DNA of 64,000 nt from Victivallis sp. Marseille-Q1083 (GTDB lineage Bacteria; Verrucomicrobiota; Lentisphaeria; Victivallales; Victivallaceae), in contig NZ_CAHJXL010000001.1 of the NCBI RefSeq assembly GCF_903645315.1, positions 3,400,841 through 3,464,840 on the forward strand, in the 5' to 3' direction. The notes under the pieces were generated by a model, which had not been told where the DNA came from, did not search any database, and was given only the letters and a program-made list of their open reading frames with translations. Both the position numbers and the translations under genes were made by a program. This document shows positions 54,262 through 63,441 of the stretch, piece after piece. Each line of letters opens with the position of its first letter. Position 1 is the first letter of the stretch.

Positions 54262-55476
54262 ATGTACCGCCGTCCGACCAAATCACAATCGATTGCCGAT
54301 GCCGTCACCACTGCAATTGTCAACGGGGAATTGAAAGCCGGAGAACGCCTGCAGCCGGTCCGTCAACTGGCGGCGCAATTCGAAACCAGTCCGCCGGTGG
54401 TGCAGAGCGCGCTGGACATTCTGGAGCGCAACGATCTGATCATCCGCAAGCCGCGCAGCGGGATCGTGGTGAAGCCGTGCCGCCATGACGGCGGGGTGAA
54501 CAACGGCAAGGTGCTGGTCTGCCTGCCGGCCAGTTGCCGGATCATGCAGAACATGTGCCGGCTGCTGGAAACCAAATTGCGGGGGAAATCAGGTTGGTCC
54601 GAGCTGGAACTGCATCGCTCGATCGGCAAGATCCTGCCGCCGATCGGCCAGTTGTACCAGGACATCTTCGAACTGATGCATGAACGGCTGAACCAGAACG
54701 GTTTGCTGCCGGTGCTGGCCAGCCACGACCTGATCATGAAGCCGATGCCGAATCCGGCGCTGATGAACCATTTGAATGCGGCGCTGGAGGACGATTTGCA
54801 GGCGGCGATCGTGTTCGGCAAGGACTATATCGACAATCCGTTTCTGCAGAATTTCCCGTCACTGCGTTCGATTTTCCTGTTTGAGCTGGATTACCCGGAA
54901 ATTCCCGGCAACGCGGTGCTGCTGGACTTCGAGCAGGCTTTCTATATGATGACGGCGCACCTGGCGAAACTCGGCCGGAAGCGGATCATGTTTTCGGTTT
55001 CCGAGCCGCACCGGTCGCCGGCTCAGCCGGGCTGGAACAACCAGCACCATTTCCTGATGATCTACGGCGGCTACGAACGGGCGCTGCGGGAGTACAATCT
55101 GGCCAATTACAATGTGAAATTCACCGGCATCTACGGCAGCTATATCACCAAAAAAGTGCTGGCCGACATCATGAGCGCGCCGAACCCGCCGGACGCGATC
55201 ATGTGCCATATGGATTTCTGCGCCCTGAATTTCATCAAGGCGGCGCAGGAGCTGGGCATCCGGGTGCCGGAGGACCTGGCGATCACCGGGTTTTTCAACA
55301 CCGCCTGGTCGGATTATTCGCCGGTAAAGATCACGACGGTCGGTTTCGACACCGAGGAGCTGGTCAACGCGGCGGTGGCGCTGGCCCGCGACCTGCCGGC
55401 GGAGCGGCGGGTGATTTACCTGAAACCGCAGTTATATATCAAGGATTCCTGCGGCGCGAGCCTGGAATTGTTGTAG
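54262..55476 (+). CDS. GntR-headed regulator with LacI-type sensor (second copy)
   Basis: 404 residues. GntR helix-turn-helix QPVRQLAAQFETSPPVVQSAL and SGIVVKP wing at the N-terminus, then a binding-protein-like domain (GRKRIMFSVSEPH, GIRVPEDLAITGFFNTAWSDY). It heads a cassette with a pseudopilin, a LamG-endonuclease/phosphatase-like protein and a GH18 protein. Its architecture parallels that of the regulator at 44125. Confidence 0.87.
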   Translation: MYRRPTKSQSIADAVTTAIVNGELKAGERLQPVRQLAAQFETSPPVVQSALDILERNDLIIRKPRSGIVVKPCRHDGGVNNGKVLVCLPASCRIMQNMCRLLETKLRGKSGWSELELHRSIGKILPPIGQLYQDIFELMHERLNQNGLLPVLASHDLIMKPMPNPALMNHLNAALEDDLQAAIVFGKDYIDNPFLQNFPSLRSIFLFELDYPEIPGNAVLLDFEQAFYMMTAHLAKLGRKRIMFSVSEPHRSPAQPGWNNQHHFLMIYGGYERALREYNLANYNVKFTGIYGSYITKKVLADIMSAPNPPDAIMCHMDFCALNFIKAAQELGIRVPEDLAITGFFNTAWSDYSPVKITTVGFDTEELVNAAVALARDLPAERRVIYLKPQLYIKDSCGASLELL

Positions 55477-55641
55477 TGAAAACGGAAAAATGAGTAGTCT
55501 GGAAGAGGGTTGTTTTCCCCGGATGATCGGAAATTTGCTGCCTGGCGCGCACGGCGGCGGAGGAACGGTGTTCCTGGCGGAAAATGACCGGAAGCCATTC
55601 GATAACAAGGATAACCGGAAATACGAGAAAGGATTCGAACG

Positions 55642-56352
55642 ATGAAAAAAGGCACTTTCACACTGATTGAATTGCTGGTAGTAATTGCTATTATAGCTAT
55701 TCTTGCCAGTATGCTGCTGCCGGCGCTGGCCAAGGCCAAACAGGCGGCGTTGAGTTCCAATTGCCGCAGCAACCTGAAACAGTTGGGGTTGGGGTTCGTC
55801 ATGTATTCCAACGATTCCGATGATTTTCAAATGCCGGTATATCCGGCGATTGATCCGGATCCGGCGGTGGCGTATTGCTGGGCGGCCGGTCTGATGGAGT
55901 TATACGGACTGGGCGAAAAGGTGATGACCTGTCCGTCCGGACCGATCACCAAGCTGATTTACCAGGCCAATATCGACGCCGGCGGCATGTGGGGCTCGGA
56001 CAAAAACGCGTTGGGGATCGATTGGGGATATGTGACGGTCGAGGATGCCACCAGCGGCAAGACGGCGACGCCGCGGGTTTGCGGTTATACGGTGTCGGCG
56101 ACGGTCAACGGTTATACGCCGTGGAAGAACAATACCAATCTGCGTTACGGGCCGTCGGAGATGTACCAGTGCTCGGACGGTACGACGATGGACTTCGATT
56201 ACAACTGCCTGGACCGTATTCACAACACCAGAATCCGCCATTCCGGCAAAGTGAACTGGGCGTTCATCGACGGCCACGTCGAAGCGGTCAAAATGGGCTC
56301 CAGAGAGCTGAGCGACAAGGATTATACCCGGCTCTACGACCTGCGGCCCTGA
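55642..56352 (+). CDS. Type II pseudopilin-like protein with H-X9-DG box (second copy)
   Basis: 236 residues. Prepilin segment [20 protein letters not shown] follows MKKGT; the end has [15 protein letters not shown], an exact H-x9-DG box. It is a paralogue of 45243-45890, with a nearly identical N-terminus and an otherwise diverged body. Synonymous codons in the hydrophobic segment (gtagtaattgctattatag) are AT-rich compared with the rest. It stands between the regulator and the secreted enzymes. Confidence 0.88.
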   Translation: MKKGTFTLIELLVVIAIIAILASMLLPALAKAKQAALSSNCRSNLKQLGLGFVMYSNDSDDFQMPVYPAIDPDPAVAYCWAAGLMELYGLGEKVMTCPSGPITKLIYQANIDAGGMWGSDKNALGIDWGYVTVEDATSGKTATPRVCGYTVSATVNGYTPWKNNTNLRYGPSEMYQCSDGTTMDFDYNCLDRIHNTRIRHSGKVNWAFIDGHVEAVKMGSRELSDKDYTRLYDLRP

Positions 56353-56436
56353 GGCGGTAGTGCCCTGCGGCGGCGGCTTTTCCGCCGCCGGTTAAGTGGA
56401 ACGATGGAAAAGTCAACGAATCGAAAGGAAACGACG

Positions 56437-58068
56437 ATGATGACAGTGCGGCGCATGACGGCAATTCTGCTGGCGGCAATCGGGCTGTGGAGTGTGAATG
56501 CCGCGAGGGCGGAAGAGGTGCACCTGGATTTCGATACCGGCATGGTTTCGCGCTTCGAGCCGCGCAATTTGAACGGTTCTTCCTATGGCCGGGTGGAACT
56601 GCAGACCAACCGCTTCTGCGAAGGGATCAACGGCGGCCGGGCGCTGGATCTGTCGAGCCGGGCGGCAGTCCGGATTCCGCTGCTGCTGGAAAATGCGGTG
56701 AATTACGACGAAAGTTTCAGCGTGGCGCTCTATGTCAAAACCTTGCCGGAGGCGGCGCAGGGAACGGCGATCGCCGGCAACTGCCGTTATGAGGAGGCGG
56801 CCGGAACTCCCGGCTGGCTGATTTATGCGCAGGAAAACGGCGCCTGGGCGGTTCGATTTTCCGACGGCCGGAAAACCTATTTTTACCGGCCGACCGCCCG
56901 GCAGGCGATCAACGACGGCCGGTTTCATCAGTTGGCTTTCAGCGTCGATTATGCCAACGAATGTGTGCGGTTTTACCGGGACGGCGTTTGCCGGGCGATT
57001 TACCGCACCCCCGACCTGGGCAGCCTGGCGGCCGGCCGGACGGTGATCGGCGGTTCGGCCGATCAGGAATATTTCGGCCAGGAATACGCCTTCAACGGGA
57101 TGCTCGATGAAGTGCGGTTGTGTCAGCAGCCGTTGACCGACGCGGCGATGCGCATCGAATTCGAAACCTGTTTCCCGGACCGGGCGGCGGCGGAACCGCG
57201 CAACCGGACCGGCCGGCTGCGGCTCTTGGAGTGGAACATCTGGAGCGCCGGCAAAAATTTCGGCCGCAAGGTCGGCCTTGAGCGGACCATTGAAATTCTC
57301 CGGGCCGCCGACCCGGACATCGTCGGTTTGGTCGAGACCTACGGGCACGGCGCCGAACTGGCCGACGCATTGGATTGCCAATTGTATCTGATCGGCGATA
57401 ATTTGTCGATTCTGAGCCGTTATCCGATCGAGCAGGTGATCCGGATTTACGATCCGGTGTTGTCCGGCGGTGCGATCATCCGGCTGGACGACAAGCGCAA
57501 AATTGCCGTTTTCGATCTCTGGCTGCACTATCTGCCGGATTATCTGGGCAGTATCACCGGGGGCGAGAAAAAGACGGCGGCGGAGCTGATCCGGGACGAG
57601 GAGCCGACCCGCCATGCCGAGATCAAGCAGATCCTGGCCGAGCTGGAACCGTTCCTCGCCGGCGCCGACACGGTACCGGTGATCATGATGGGGGATTTCA
57701 ACGGCGGTTCGCATCTGGATTGGACGACGGACAATACCGCGCCGCATCAGGGATACGCGGTGGAATGGCCGGTCAGCAAAACGATGCAGCAGCATGAACT
57801 GGTCGATTCCTATCGGCTGCTGAATCCGAACATTCACACTTCGCCGGGCGCGACCTGGTCGCCGTGGATGATTCCCGGCCGCTATGACGTCGATCGCCAG
57901 ACTTTGCCGGACCGGGTCGATTACATCTATTTCAAGGGCGCGTTGCTGCGGCCGCTGCATTCGCAGGTCATCGACTATCACCCGGTGATGTTTCCGTCGG
58001 ACCACGCCGCATTGCTGACCGATTTCGCCTGGGTGGAAACGGCGGAGCCGGAAGGAGGCGCGCAGTGA
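56437..58068 (+). CDS. Secreted LamG-endonuclease/exonuclease/phosphatase family protein
   Basis: About 543 residues. Signal peptide MMTVRRMTAILLAAIGLWSV to ARA. Residues 25-245 form a LamG/concanavalin-like domain (MLDEVRLCQQPLTDAAM). Residues 250-540 are an EEP domain: LEWNIWSAG, DIVGLVETYG, MMGDFNGGSHLDW, and SDHAALLTDF with the catalytic His. The EEP domain can be a phosphodiesterase acting on nucleic acids, sphingomyelin-like lipids or sugar-phosphates. The substrate is unknown. ATG 56437 has AAGGAAACG upstream; ATG 56404 is possible. Confidence 0.8.
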   Translation: MMTVRRMTAILLAAIGLWSVNAARAEEVHLDFDTGMVSRFEPRNLNGSSYGRVELQTNRFCEGINGGRALDLSSRAAVRIPLLLENAVNYDESFSVALYVKTLPEAAQGTAIAGNCRYEEAAGTPGWLIYAQENGAWAVRFSDGRKTYFYRPTARQAINDGRFHQLAFSVDYANECVRFYRDGVCRAIYRTPDLGSLAAGRTVIGGSADQEYFGQEYAFNGMLDEVRLCQQPLTDAAMRIEFETCFPDRAAAEPRNRTGRLRLLEWNIWSAGKNFGRKVGLERTIEILRAADPDIVGLVETYGHGAELADALDCQLYLIGDNLSILSRYPIEQVIRIYDPVLSGGAIIRLDDKRKIAVFDLWLHYLPDYLGSITGGEKKTAAELIRDEEPTRHAEIKQILAELEPFLAGADTVPVIMMGDFNGGSHLDWTTDNTAPHQGYAVEWPVSKTMQQHELVDSYRLLNPNIHTSPGATWSPWMIPGRYDVDRQTLPDRVDYIYFKGALLRPLHSQVIDYHPVMFPSDHAALLTDFAWVETAEPEGGAQ

Positions 58069-59162
58069 AACGGCGGCGGTTCTGGATTCTGGTCGCCGGC
58101 GTTCTGCTGCTGGCCGGCTGCGCTTCCGGCCGGCCGGAAACCGGACAGCCGTTTCTGACGGCCGGTTATTATTACGGGGCGCCGGATACCCTGAAGGAAC
58201 TGCCGCCCTCGGCGGTCGATTACGGTTCCTACCGGCTGATTTATCACGCCTTCCTGCTGGCGGACCGGGAGGGCCGGCTGCTGGAACAGCCGGACTGGGG
58301 AATGCCGTCGGCGGAGCTGGTGCGTCTGGCGCATCGGCACGGCTGCCGGATCATCGTTTCGCTCGGCGGTGGCGGGTACGACGTGTTCCCGGCAATTGCC
58401 GCCACTGACGAAGGGCGGCGGCAATTCGTTCAACGGGTGGTGGAGTTTGTCCGGATTCACGGTTACGACGGCGTCGACCTCGACTGGGAACCGCCGCCGG
58501 TTGACCCGGCGACCGGCGAACACTGGTCCGCGCTGATTCGGCAGTTCCGCCGGGCGCTGGACGACCTGGGGCGGACGCAGTCGCGCCGTTATTATTTGAC
58601 GACTGCGCTGCCGCCGGGCGAATGGGCGGTCCGCCGGCTCGATTACCGGACGATGCGGGAATGCCTCGATTATCTCAACTTGATGTGTTATGATTACAAC
58701 TGCGATCTGGCCGGTTATCAGGCGCCGCTGCTGCCGGACCCGGCCGACCCGACCGGTTCCGATTTGCGGAACGGACTGCGATTTATCACCGAAACGGTCG
58801 GCATGCCGAAGGAAAAACTGTTGATCGGCATACCGTTCTACGGCCACCGTTTTTCCGACAGTGAAAAATACCGGAAATACCGTCCGGAAAATCACCGCAT
58901 CGCGGGATTCAATCAGTTGTCGGCGGAGTGGAGCGACGGTTGGCGGCTTGAACGGGAACCGACATCCGGCGCGGCCTGGCATTACAGTCCGGACCGCCGG
59001 ATTTTCACCGTCTGCGACGATGCCGAAACGGTGAAACACAAGACGGCCTGGGCGAAAGCGCAGGGCTATGGCGGCGTTTTCTGCTGGGCGATGGCCCATA
59101 CGGCGATGCCGGACGGCAGCCAGCCGCTGGCCGAAGCGATGCGCCGGGCGGCAGAGGAATAG
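58065..59162 (+). CDS. GH18-family lipoprotein (chitinase-like)
   Basis: 365 residues. The signal ends with lipobox LLLAGCASG, so it is lipidated. GH18 motif YDGVDLDWE (DxxDxDxE) holds the catalytic acid near Glu142; LGGGGYDVF is the first conserved segment and CYDYNCDLAGY the later one. GH18 enzymes cleave beta-1,4-GlcNAc polymers or endoglycans. GTG start overlaps the previous gene stop by 4 nt (GTGA). It ends the cassette before a strong terminator. Confidence 0.88.
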   Translation: MKRRRFWILVAGVLLLAGCASGRPETGQPFLTAGYYYGAPDTLKELPPSAVDYGSYRLIYHAFLLADREGRLLEQPDWGMPSAELVRLAHRHGCRIIVSLGGGGYDVFPAIAATDEGRRQFVQRVVEFVRIHGYDGVDLDWEPPPVDPATGEHWSALIRQFRRALDDLGRTQSRRYYLTTALPPGEWAVRRLDYRTMRECLDYLNLMCYDYNCDLAGYQAPLLPDPADPTGSDLRNGLRFITETVGMPKEKLLIGIPFYGHRFSDSEKYRKYRPENHRIAGFNQLSAEWSDGWRLEREPTSGAAWHYSPDRRIFTVCDDAETVKHKTAWAKAQGYGGVFCWAMAHTAMPDGSQPLAEAMRRAAEE

Positions 59163-59212
59163 AAAGTATGGTTCGATAGCCGCGAAGCACGGCAGAACTG
59201 ATTGGATTGTGA

Positions 59213-59272
59213 TCCCGGCCGGCGGTGGCCTTTTTCGTCACCCGGAAACCGTCGCCGGGATTTTTGTTTTTT
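59213..59272 (+). terminator. Rho-independent terminator of the hydrolase cassette
   Basis: TCCCGGCCGGCGGT (59213-59226) pairs with ACCGTCGCCGGGA (59248-59260) with one bulge or mismatch, followed by TTTTTGTTTTTT. It lies 51 nt after the GH18 stop. Confidence 0.8.
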
Positions 59273-59395
59273 GGAAAGGCGGCGGGCGGCTGCCGGCGGT
59301 TGCGGGATTGCGATTTGCAAAGATGGCGTTATGTTATGGGAAAGAAGGTTTGCCGAGTGAAAAATTGATCAGAAGTGGGGGGAGGCGCTTGCCAA

Positions 59396-60745
59396 ATGTT
59401 TCTCGATGAAAATTATCTGTTGGAAAATGAGCCGGCCAAAAAACTTTACACCCAGATCGCCAGATTGCCGATCCTCGATCCGCACAACCATGTCGATGTG
59501 CGCGCCATCGCCGGGGACCGCCCTTTCGCCGATTTGTGGGAACTGCTGGGGGCTACCGACCATTATGTCTGGGAAGTGATGCGCAAACGCGGCATTCCGG
59601 AGGAGTTGATCACCGGCAAAGCGGCGCCGGCGGATAAATTTTCGGCGTTGGCGCGAATTTTTCCGGAATTGGCCGGCAATCCGGTTTACGAATGGATTCA
59701 CCTGGATTTGCGTTTTCTCGGCATTTCCGATCTGTTGAATGCCGACAATGCCGCCAGGATCTGGCGGGACGGCAGCCGCCTGCTGCAGCAGAAAACCCCG
59801 CTGGAACTGCTGCGCGCCAGCAACGTCGAAGTGATGTGTTCGACCGACGATCCGGCTGATACGCTGGAATTTCACGAAGCGGTCAATCACCGGGCCGGCT
59901 GGACGCTGGTCCGGCCGACCTGGCGGCCGGACAAAGCGATGAAGCTGCATTCGCCGGGCTGGCGTGCTTACCTGGAGCAGCTGGCGGCCCGTTTCGGTCG
60001 GCCGATCGGGTCGCTGCGGCAGTTGCTGGATGCTTTGAAACTGTCGCACGACTATTTTGCCGCCCGGGGGTGCCGGGCCAGCGACCACGGGCTGGAAGTG
60101 ATGGCCGGCGCGCAGTGCGATTGGCGGATTGCCGAGCGGGCCTTTGCAAAAGCGGAAACGGCGACGCCGGAAGAAGCGGCGCATTTCGCCGGCGTTCTGT
60201 TGATGGCCTTCGGCGAATGGAATGTGGCGGCGGATTGGGTGACGCAACTGCATCTCGGGCCGGTCCGCGATGTCCGCGCCGGATTGTTCGAGCGGTTGGG
60301 ACCGGACGCCGGCGGCGATATTTCCAGCCTGCATCAGGATCAGTTGCCGGGGTTGCTGGCTTTCCTGAACCGTTACGATGACCGCTTGAAGGTGGTGCTG
60401 TATTGCCTCGATCCGATGCAGCAGCCGACGTTGGCGGCGGTATCGCGGGCGTTCGGCGGCAAGGTGCGCCTGGGGGCTGCCTGGTGGCTGAACGATACGC
60501 CGATCGGCATGAAGCGCCAGCTGGAATACATCGGCAGTGTCGATCTGCTGATGAATTTCGGCGGCATGGTCTCCGATTCCCGCAAGATATCGAGTTATCA
60601 ATCCCGTTTCGAAATGTTCCGTCGGGTCCTGTCCAGTCAAATCGGCGCGTTGATTCAACATGGCCAGATCCCGGAAAAAGTCGGTTCGGCGCTGGCCGGC
60701 AAAATGGCTTATGAAGAGGTCAAGGTTTTCTGGAAACTGGGCTGA
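59396..60745 (+). CDS. uxaC: Glucuronate (uronate) isomerase
   Basis: 449 residues. UxaC interconverts glucuronate/fructuronate and galacturonate/tagaturonate. LPILDPHNHVDVRAIAGDRPF holds the metal-binding His pair; CSTDDPADTLEFH, RPTWRPDKAM and LGAAWWLNDTPIGM are typical. ATG 59396 has GGGGGAGG upstream. It starts a region for sugar-acid and amino-sugar use. Confidence 0.92.
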   Translation: MFLDENYLLENEPAKKLYTQIARLPILDPHNHVDVRAIAGDRPFADLWELLGATDHYVWEVMRKRGIPEELITGKAAPADKFSALARIFPELAGNPVYEWIHLDLRFLGISDLLNADNAARIWRDGSRLLQQKTPLELLRASNVEVMCSTDDPADTLEFHEAVNHRAGWTLVRPTWRPDKAMKLHSPGWRAYLEQLAARFGRPIGSLRQLLDALKLSHDYFAARGCRASDHGLEVMAGAQCDWRIAERAFAKAETATPEEAAHFAGVLLMAFGEWNVAADWVTQLHLGPVRDVRAGLFERLGPDAGGDISSLHQDQLPGLLAFLNRYDDRLKVVLYCLDPMQQPTLAAVSRAFGGKVRLGAAWWLNDTPIGMKRQLEYIGSVDLLMNFGGMVSDSRKISSYQSRFEMFRRVLSSQIGALIQHGQIPEKVGSALAGKMAYEEVKVFWKLG

Positions 60746-60772
60746 CACGGGCCGGTAAACGGGAAAGGCGGT

Positions 60773-60807
60773 TGCCGGGCGGCAGCAAAAAGAACGACGG
60801 CCCGGCA
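60773..60807 (+). terminator. Stem-loop between convergent uxaC and ROK-MurQ genes
   Basis: TGCCGGGC (60773-60780) and GCCCGGCA (60800-60807) form an 8-bp stem with a 19-nt loop. No T-run follows, so it is a weak terminator candidate for either strand. Confidence 0.35.
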
Positions 60808-60852
60808 GAGTCGATCCCGTTGATGGTGATGTCGAATCAAACCCGGTGCGCG

Positions 60853-62469
60853 TCAAGCCGGCGGCATCGCCGCCGCCCGGCGCCGCAATTTTTCATTCAG
60901 CGTCTGCAGGTTGCACATTCTGGAACATCTGGTTTTGCCCAACCGGATTATGACGGCGGTCGACAGGAAATTCAGAAGTTTCTTGGTGGCGGTGCCCGCC
61001 TTCATCCGGGTCGAGCCGGCGACCAGTTCGGCGCCGGAGCGCAGCGCGAGCACCGCATCGCAGGCCAGGCGCGGGCTCGGCGACTCCTGAATCATGACGG
61101 TGTAACAGCCGCAGGAGCGGGCGTACGCCAGCCCGGAGCGGACGTAAAAGGCACTGCCGCTGGCGGAAATGCCGATGACGACATCCTGCGGCGTCAGCTT
61201 GAGCAGCAGCAGTTCCGGGATGCTCGAGGCGTCTTCCTCGCCGTCGCTTTCGATCGTCAGCGCCGCATCGTCGTTGCCGCCGGCGATCAGCGCCGCCACC
61301 CGGGATTCGGGGACGCCGTAAGTGCACGGCAATTCCACCGCGTCCAGCGCCGCCAGCCGGCCGCTGGTGCCGGCGCCGAGGTAGATCAGCCGGCCGCCGT
61401 CGCGCCACCTGGCCGTCACCTGCCGCACGGCCTGCGCCATCGCCGGCAGCGTCGAACGCAATTCGGCGTCCGCCCCGGTTTCGGCCTCGAACAGCAGGGT
61501 GCACAATTCCTCTTCAGCCAGATCGCCGAGTTCGAGGTTGGCGAACAACGGCTGTTCGGTGGCCATTTCGCCGGCCGGCGGCAGCGCGGCGTCCGGCAGT
61601 TGCGCGGCGCCGGCGGCGAGCAGTCCGGCGCCGAGCAGTTGCAGCGAATTGCCTTGCGGGGCGACTTTGAGCCGGACCGGCTGACGCAGTTCCGGCGCCG
61701 GCGGGTCTAGCCGGCTTTGCAGCGCCGCGGCCAGATTGAAGTCAACTTCGGCGGCGGCGGCGGTCAACCCGCCGGCCAGGATGACCGTATCCAACTGGTA
61801 CAGAATGGCGGCGGTGGTGACGATGCCGGCCAGCGTATCCAGATAGTCATCCAGGGCCGGCGGCCGAAGCCGGAACAGTTCCGCCGGATTGCCGTCGGAC
61901 GCCAGGGCGGCCAACCGGGTGGCGCTGGCCAGTTGGTCGAAACTGCCGGCCGGCGTCCGGATGCTGCCGAGCAGCGTCAATTCGCGTCCCGGCCGGCAGC
62001 GGTGTCCTTTTTTGAGCACGGCGCAGCCCAGGCCGGTACCGATGGCCAGCAGCGCGTTATTGCCGTCCGGTTCGGTCAGGTTGCAATGAACCGCACCGAT
62101 CAGCGCCGCATCGGCGTCGTTGATGAGGACGACCGGCAATCGGAATTCCCACTCCAGCGTTTCGCGCCACTGCGGATCACGCAAAGCGGCGAGGTGGTCG
62201 GCGGTGCGGGCAAGGCGTTTGCCGGCATAATCGACGATGCCGGCGGTGGAAATGCCGATGGCCGCCACTTCCCGGTTCCGGCAGTCCAATTGCGCGAACG
62301 CCGTCCGGATGGCCGACAGCATGTTGTCCGGGCCGGCGGCGCCGGCCAGTTGACTCGGCAGGCGCAGAATGTGTGGCGTGGCCGCTTCGGCCAGTTGCTC
62401 CTGGGAATAGAGGACCGCTTTCAAGTAACTTCCGCCCAGATCGAGCGCCAGAAAATGTTTCAATTTCAA
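60853..62469 (-). CDS. ROK sugar kinase fused to MurQ-type etherase
   Basis: 538 residues. Residues 1-290 are a ROK kinase: ALDLGGSYLKA, GISTAGIVDY, NDADAALIGA and LAIGTGLGCAV. Residues 330-530 are an SIS domain with MurQ pattern YLGAGTSGRLAALDAVELP and GSTRMKAGTATK; the two Glu of the MurQ active site are retained (about Glu379 in DAVELP and Glu412 in DGEED). MurQ cleaves MurNAc-6-phosphate to GlcNAc-6-phosphate and lactate, and the kinase could make its substrate. The fusion is unusual. It precedes the uxaC end and follows an AraC gene. Confidence 0.85.
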   Translation of the reverse strand: MKLKHFLALDLGGSYLKAVLYSQEQLAEAATPHILRLPSQLAGAAGPDNMLSAIRTAFAQLDCRNREVAAIGISTAGIVDYAGKRLARTADHLAALRDPQWRETLEWEFRLPVVLINDADAALIGAVHCNLTEPDGNNALLAIGTGLGCAVLKKGHRCRPGRELTLLGSIRTPAGSFDQLASATRLAALASDGNPAELFRLRPPALDDYLDTLAGIVTTAAILYQLDTVILAGGLTAAAAEVDFNLAAALQSRLDPPAPELRQPVRLKVAPQGNSLQLLGAGLLAAGAAQLPDAALPPAGEMATEQPLFANLELGDLAEEELCTLLFEAETGADAELRSTLPAMAQAVRQVTARWRDGGRLIYLGAGTSGRLAALDAVELPCTYGVPESRVAALIAGGNDDAALTIESDGEEDASSIPELLLLKLTPQDVVIGISASGSAFYVRSGLAYARSCGCYTVMIQESPSPRLACDAVLALRSGAELVAGSTRMKAGTATKKLLNFLSTAVIIRLGKTRCSRMCNLQTLNEKLRRRAAAMPPA

Positions 62470-62511
62470 ACTCCTGTGGATTTTAGATCGTTCCGGCTGC
62501 CGTTCCCGCTA

Positions 62512-63441
62512 TCAGATCCGCTTGCCGGCGGAATAAAGCTGCCGGAATCTGGCCGGCGACAGACCGTATTGTTTTTTGAACAGATGATAAAAACGGCTGA
62601 GGCTTTGAAAACGGAGCCGTTCGGCGATGACGACGATGTCGTCACGGGTATCGGTCAGCCAGCGGGCCGCCTGGGCGATGCGCAGCTCATTGATGAAATC
62701 GGTCGGCGTTTTTTCCAGATAGCGGCGGAAACTCTTGCAGAGGTGTTCCGGCGTCCGGCAGGCCAGCCGCTGCATCCGGCCCAGTCCGGCGATGAAATTT
62801 TCCGGCTTGCGCATTTTGGCGCAGAGTTCCTCGAGCCAGTCCGGCACCTGCGCCTCGGAAAGGCGGTTGGCCTCGTCGAGGAAATAGTGCGTCATCAGCT
62901 CGGCCAGCAGGATTTTCAGTTTGACCTTGCGCAACTGCGGCAGCGCGTAATGGGAATTGATGCGCAGCAGATTGCCGTACAGCTCGGCGGTGGCCGCCGC
63001 GTCCAGCCGAAACGTCGGCGGCAGCACCGGCGCGGTCAACTGCTGCAGAAAAGCGTCATTTTCCAGATAGCGGCTCAGGGTCAGAAAGAGTTCCAGCCGG
63101 AAATCCAGCAGTACGAATTCGCATTTCTCCGCCTGGCCGGCCGGTTCGAAATAGTGCAGGTCGTTCGGCCGGATGAAGAGCAGGTGGCCGGTTTGCAGGA
63201 ATTGGCGTTCGGCGTTGACCCGGTGGACCAGCGCGCCGTCGGTCACCAGCAGAATTTCGGCGAAATCATGGGTGTGCGGCGAAGTGCCGCTATGCGGCAG
63301 TACGTGGAAATTCAGATCGCCGCCGGTCCGGATGGATTCCGGTTTCCGGCTGTCGCTCCAGGTGATTTCGTGGCAGGATATCCGCGCTTCCAGCGTCGGG
63401 TCGAGCCAGTCCGCACTCTCCTGGAGGACGGCGGAGATCAT
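62512..63441 (-). CDS. AraC-family regulator
   Basis: About 309 residues. The N-terminal cupin region has HDFAEILLVTDG and GHLLFIRPNDLHYFEP. The C-terminal half has AraC helix-turn-helix motifs, the second being IAERLRFQSLSRFYHLFKKQYG. ATG 63441 overlaps the upstream stop by 4 nt (ATGA), so it is coupled with the preceding gene. It may control the ROK-MurQ fusion 42 nt downstream. Confidence 0.85.
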   Translation of the reverse strand: MISAVLQESADWLDPTLEARISCHEITWSDSRKPESIRTGGDLNFHVLPHSGTSPHTHDFAEILLVTDGALVHRVNAERQFLQTGHLLFIRPNDLHYFEPAGQAEKCEFVLLDFRLELFLTLSRYLENDAFLQQLTAPVLPPTFRLDAAATAELYGNLLRINSHYALPQLRKVKLKILLAELMTHYFLDEANRLSEAQVPDWLEELCAKMRKPENFIAGLGRMQRLACRTPEHLCKSFRRYLEKTPTDFINELRIAQAARWLTDTRDDIVVIAERLRFQSLSRFYHLFKKQYGLSPARFRQLYSAGKRI

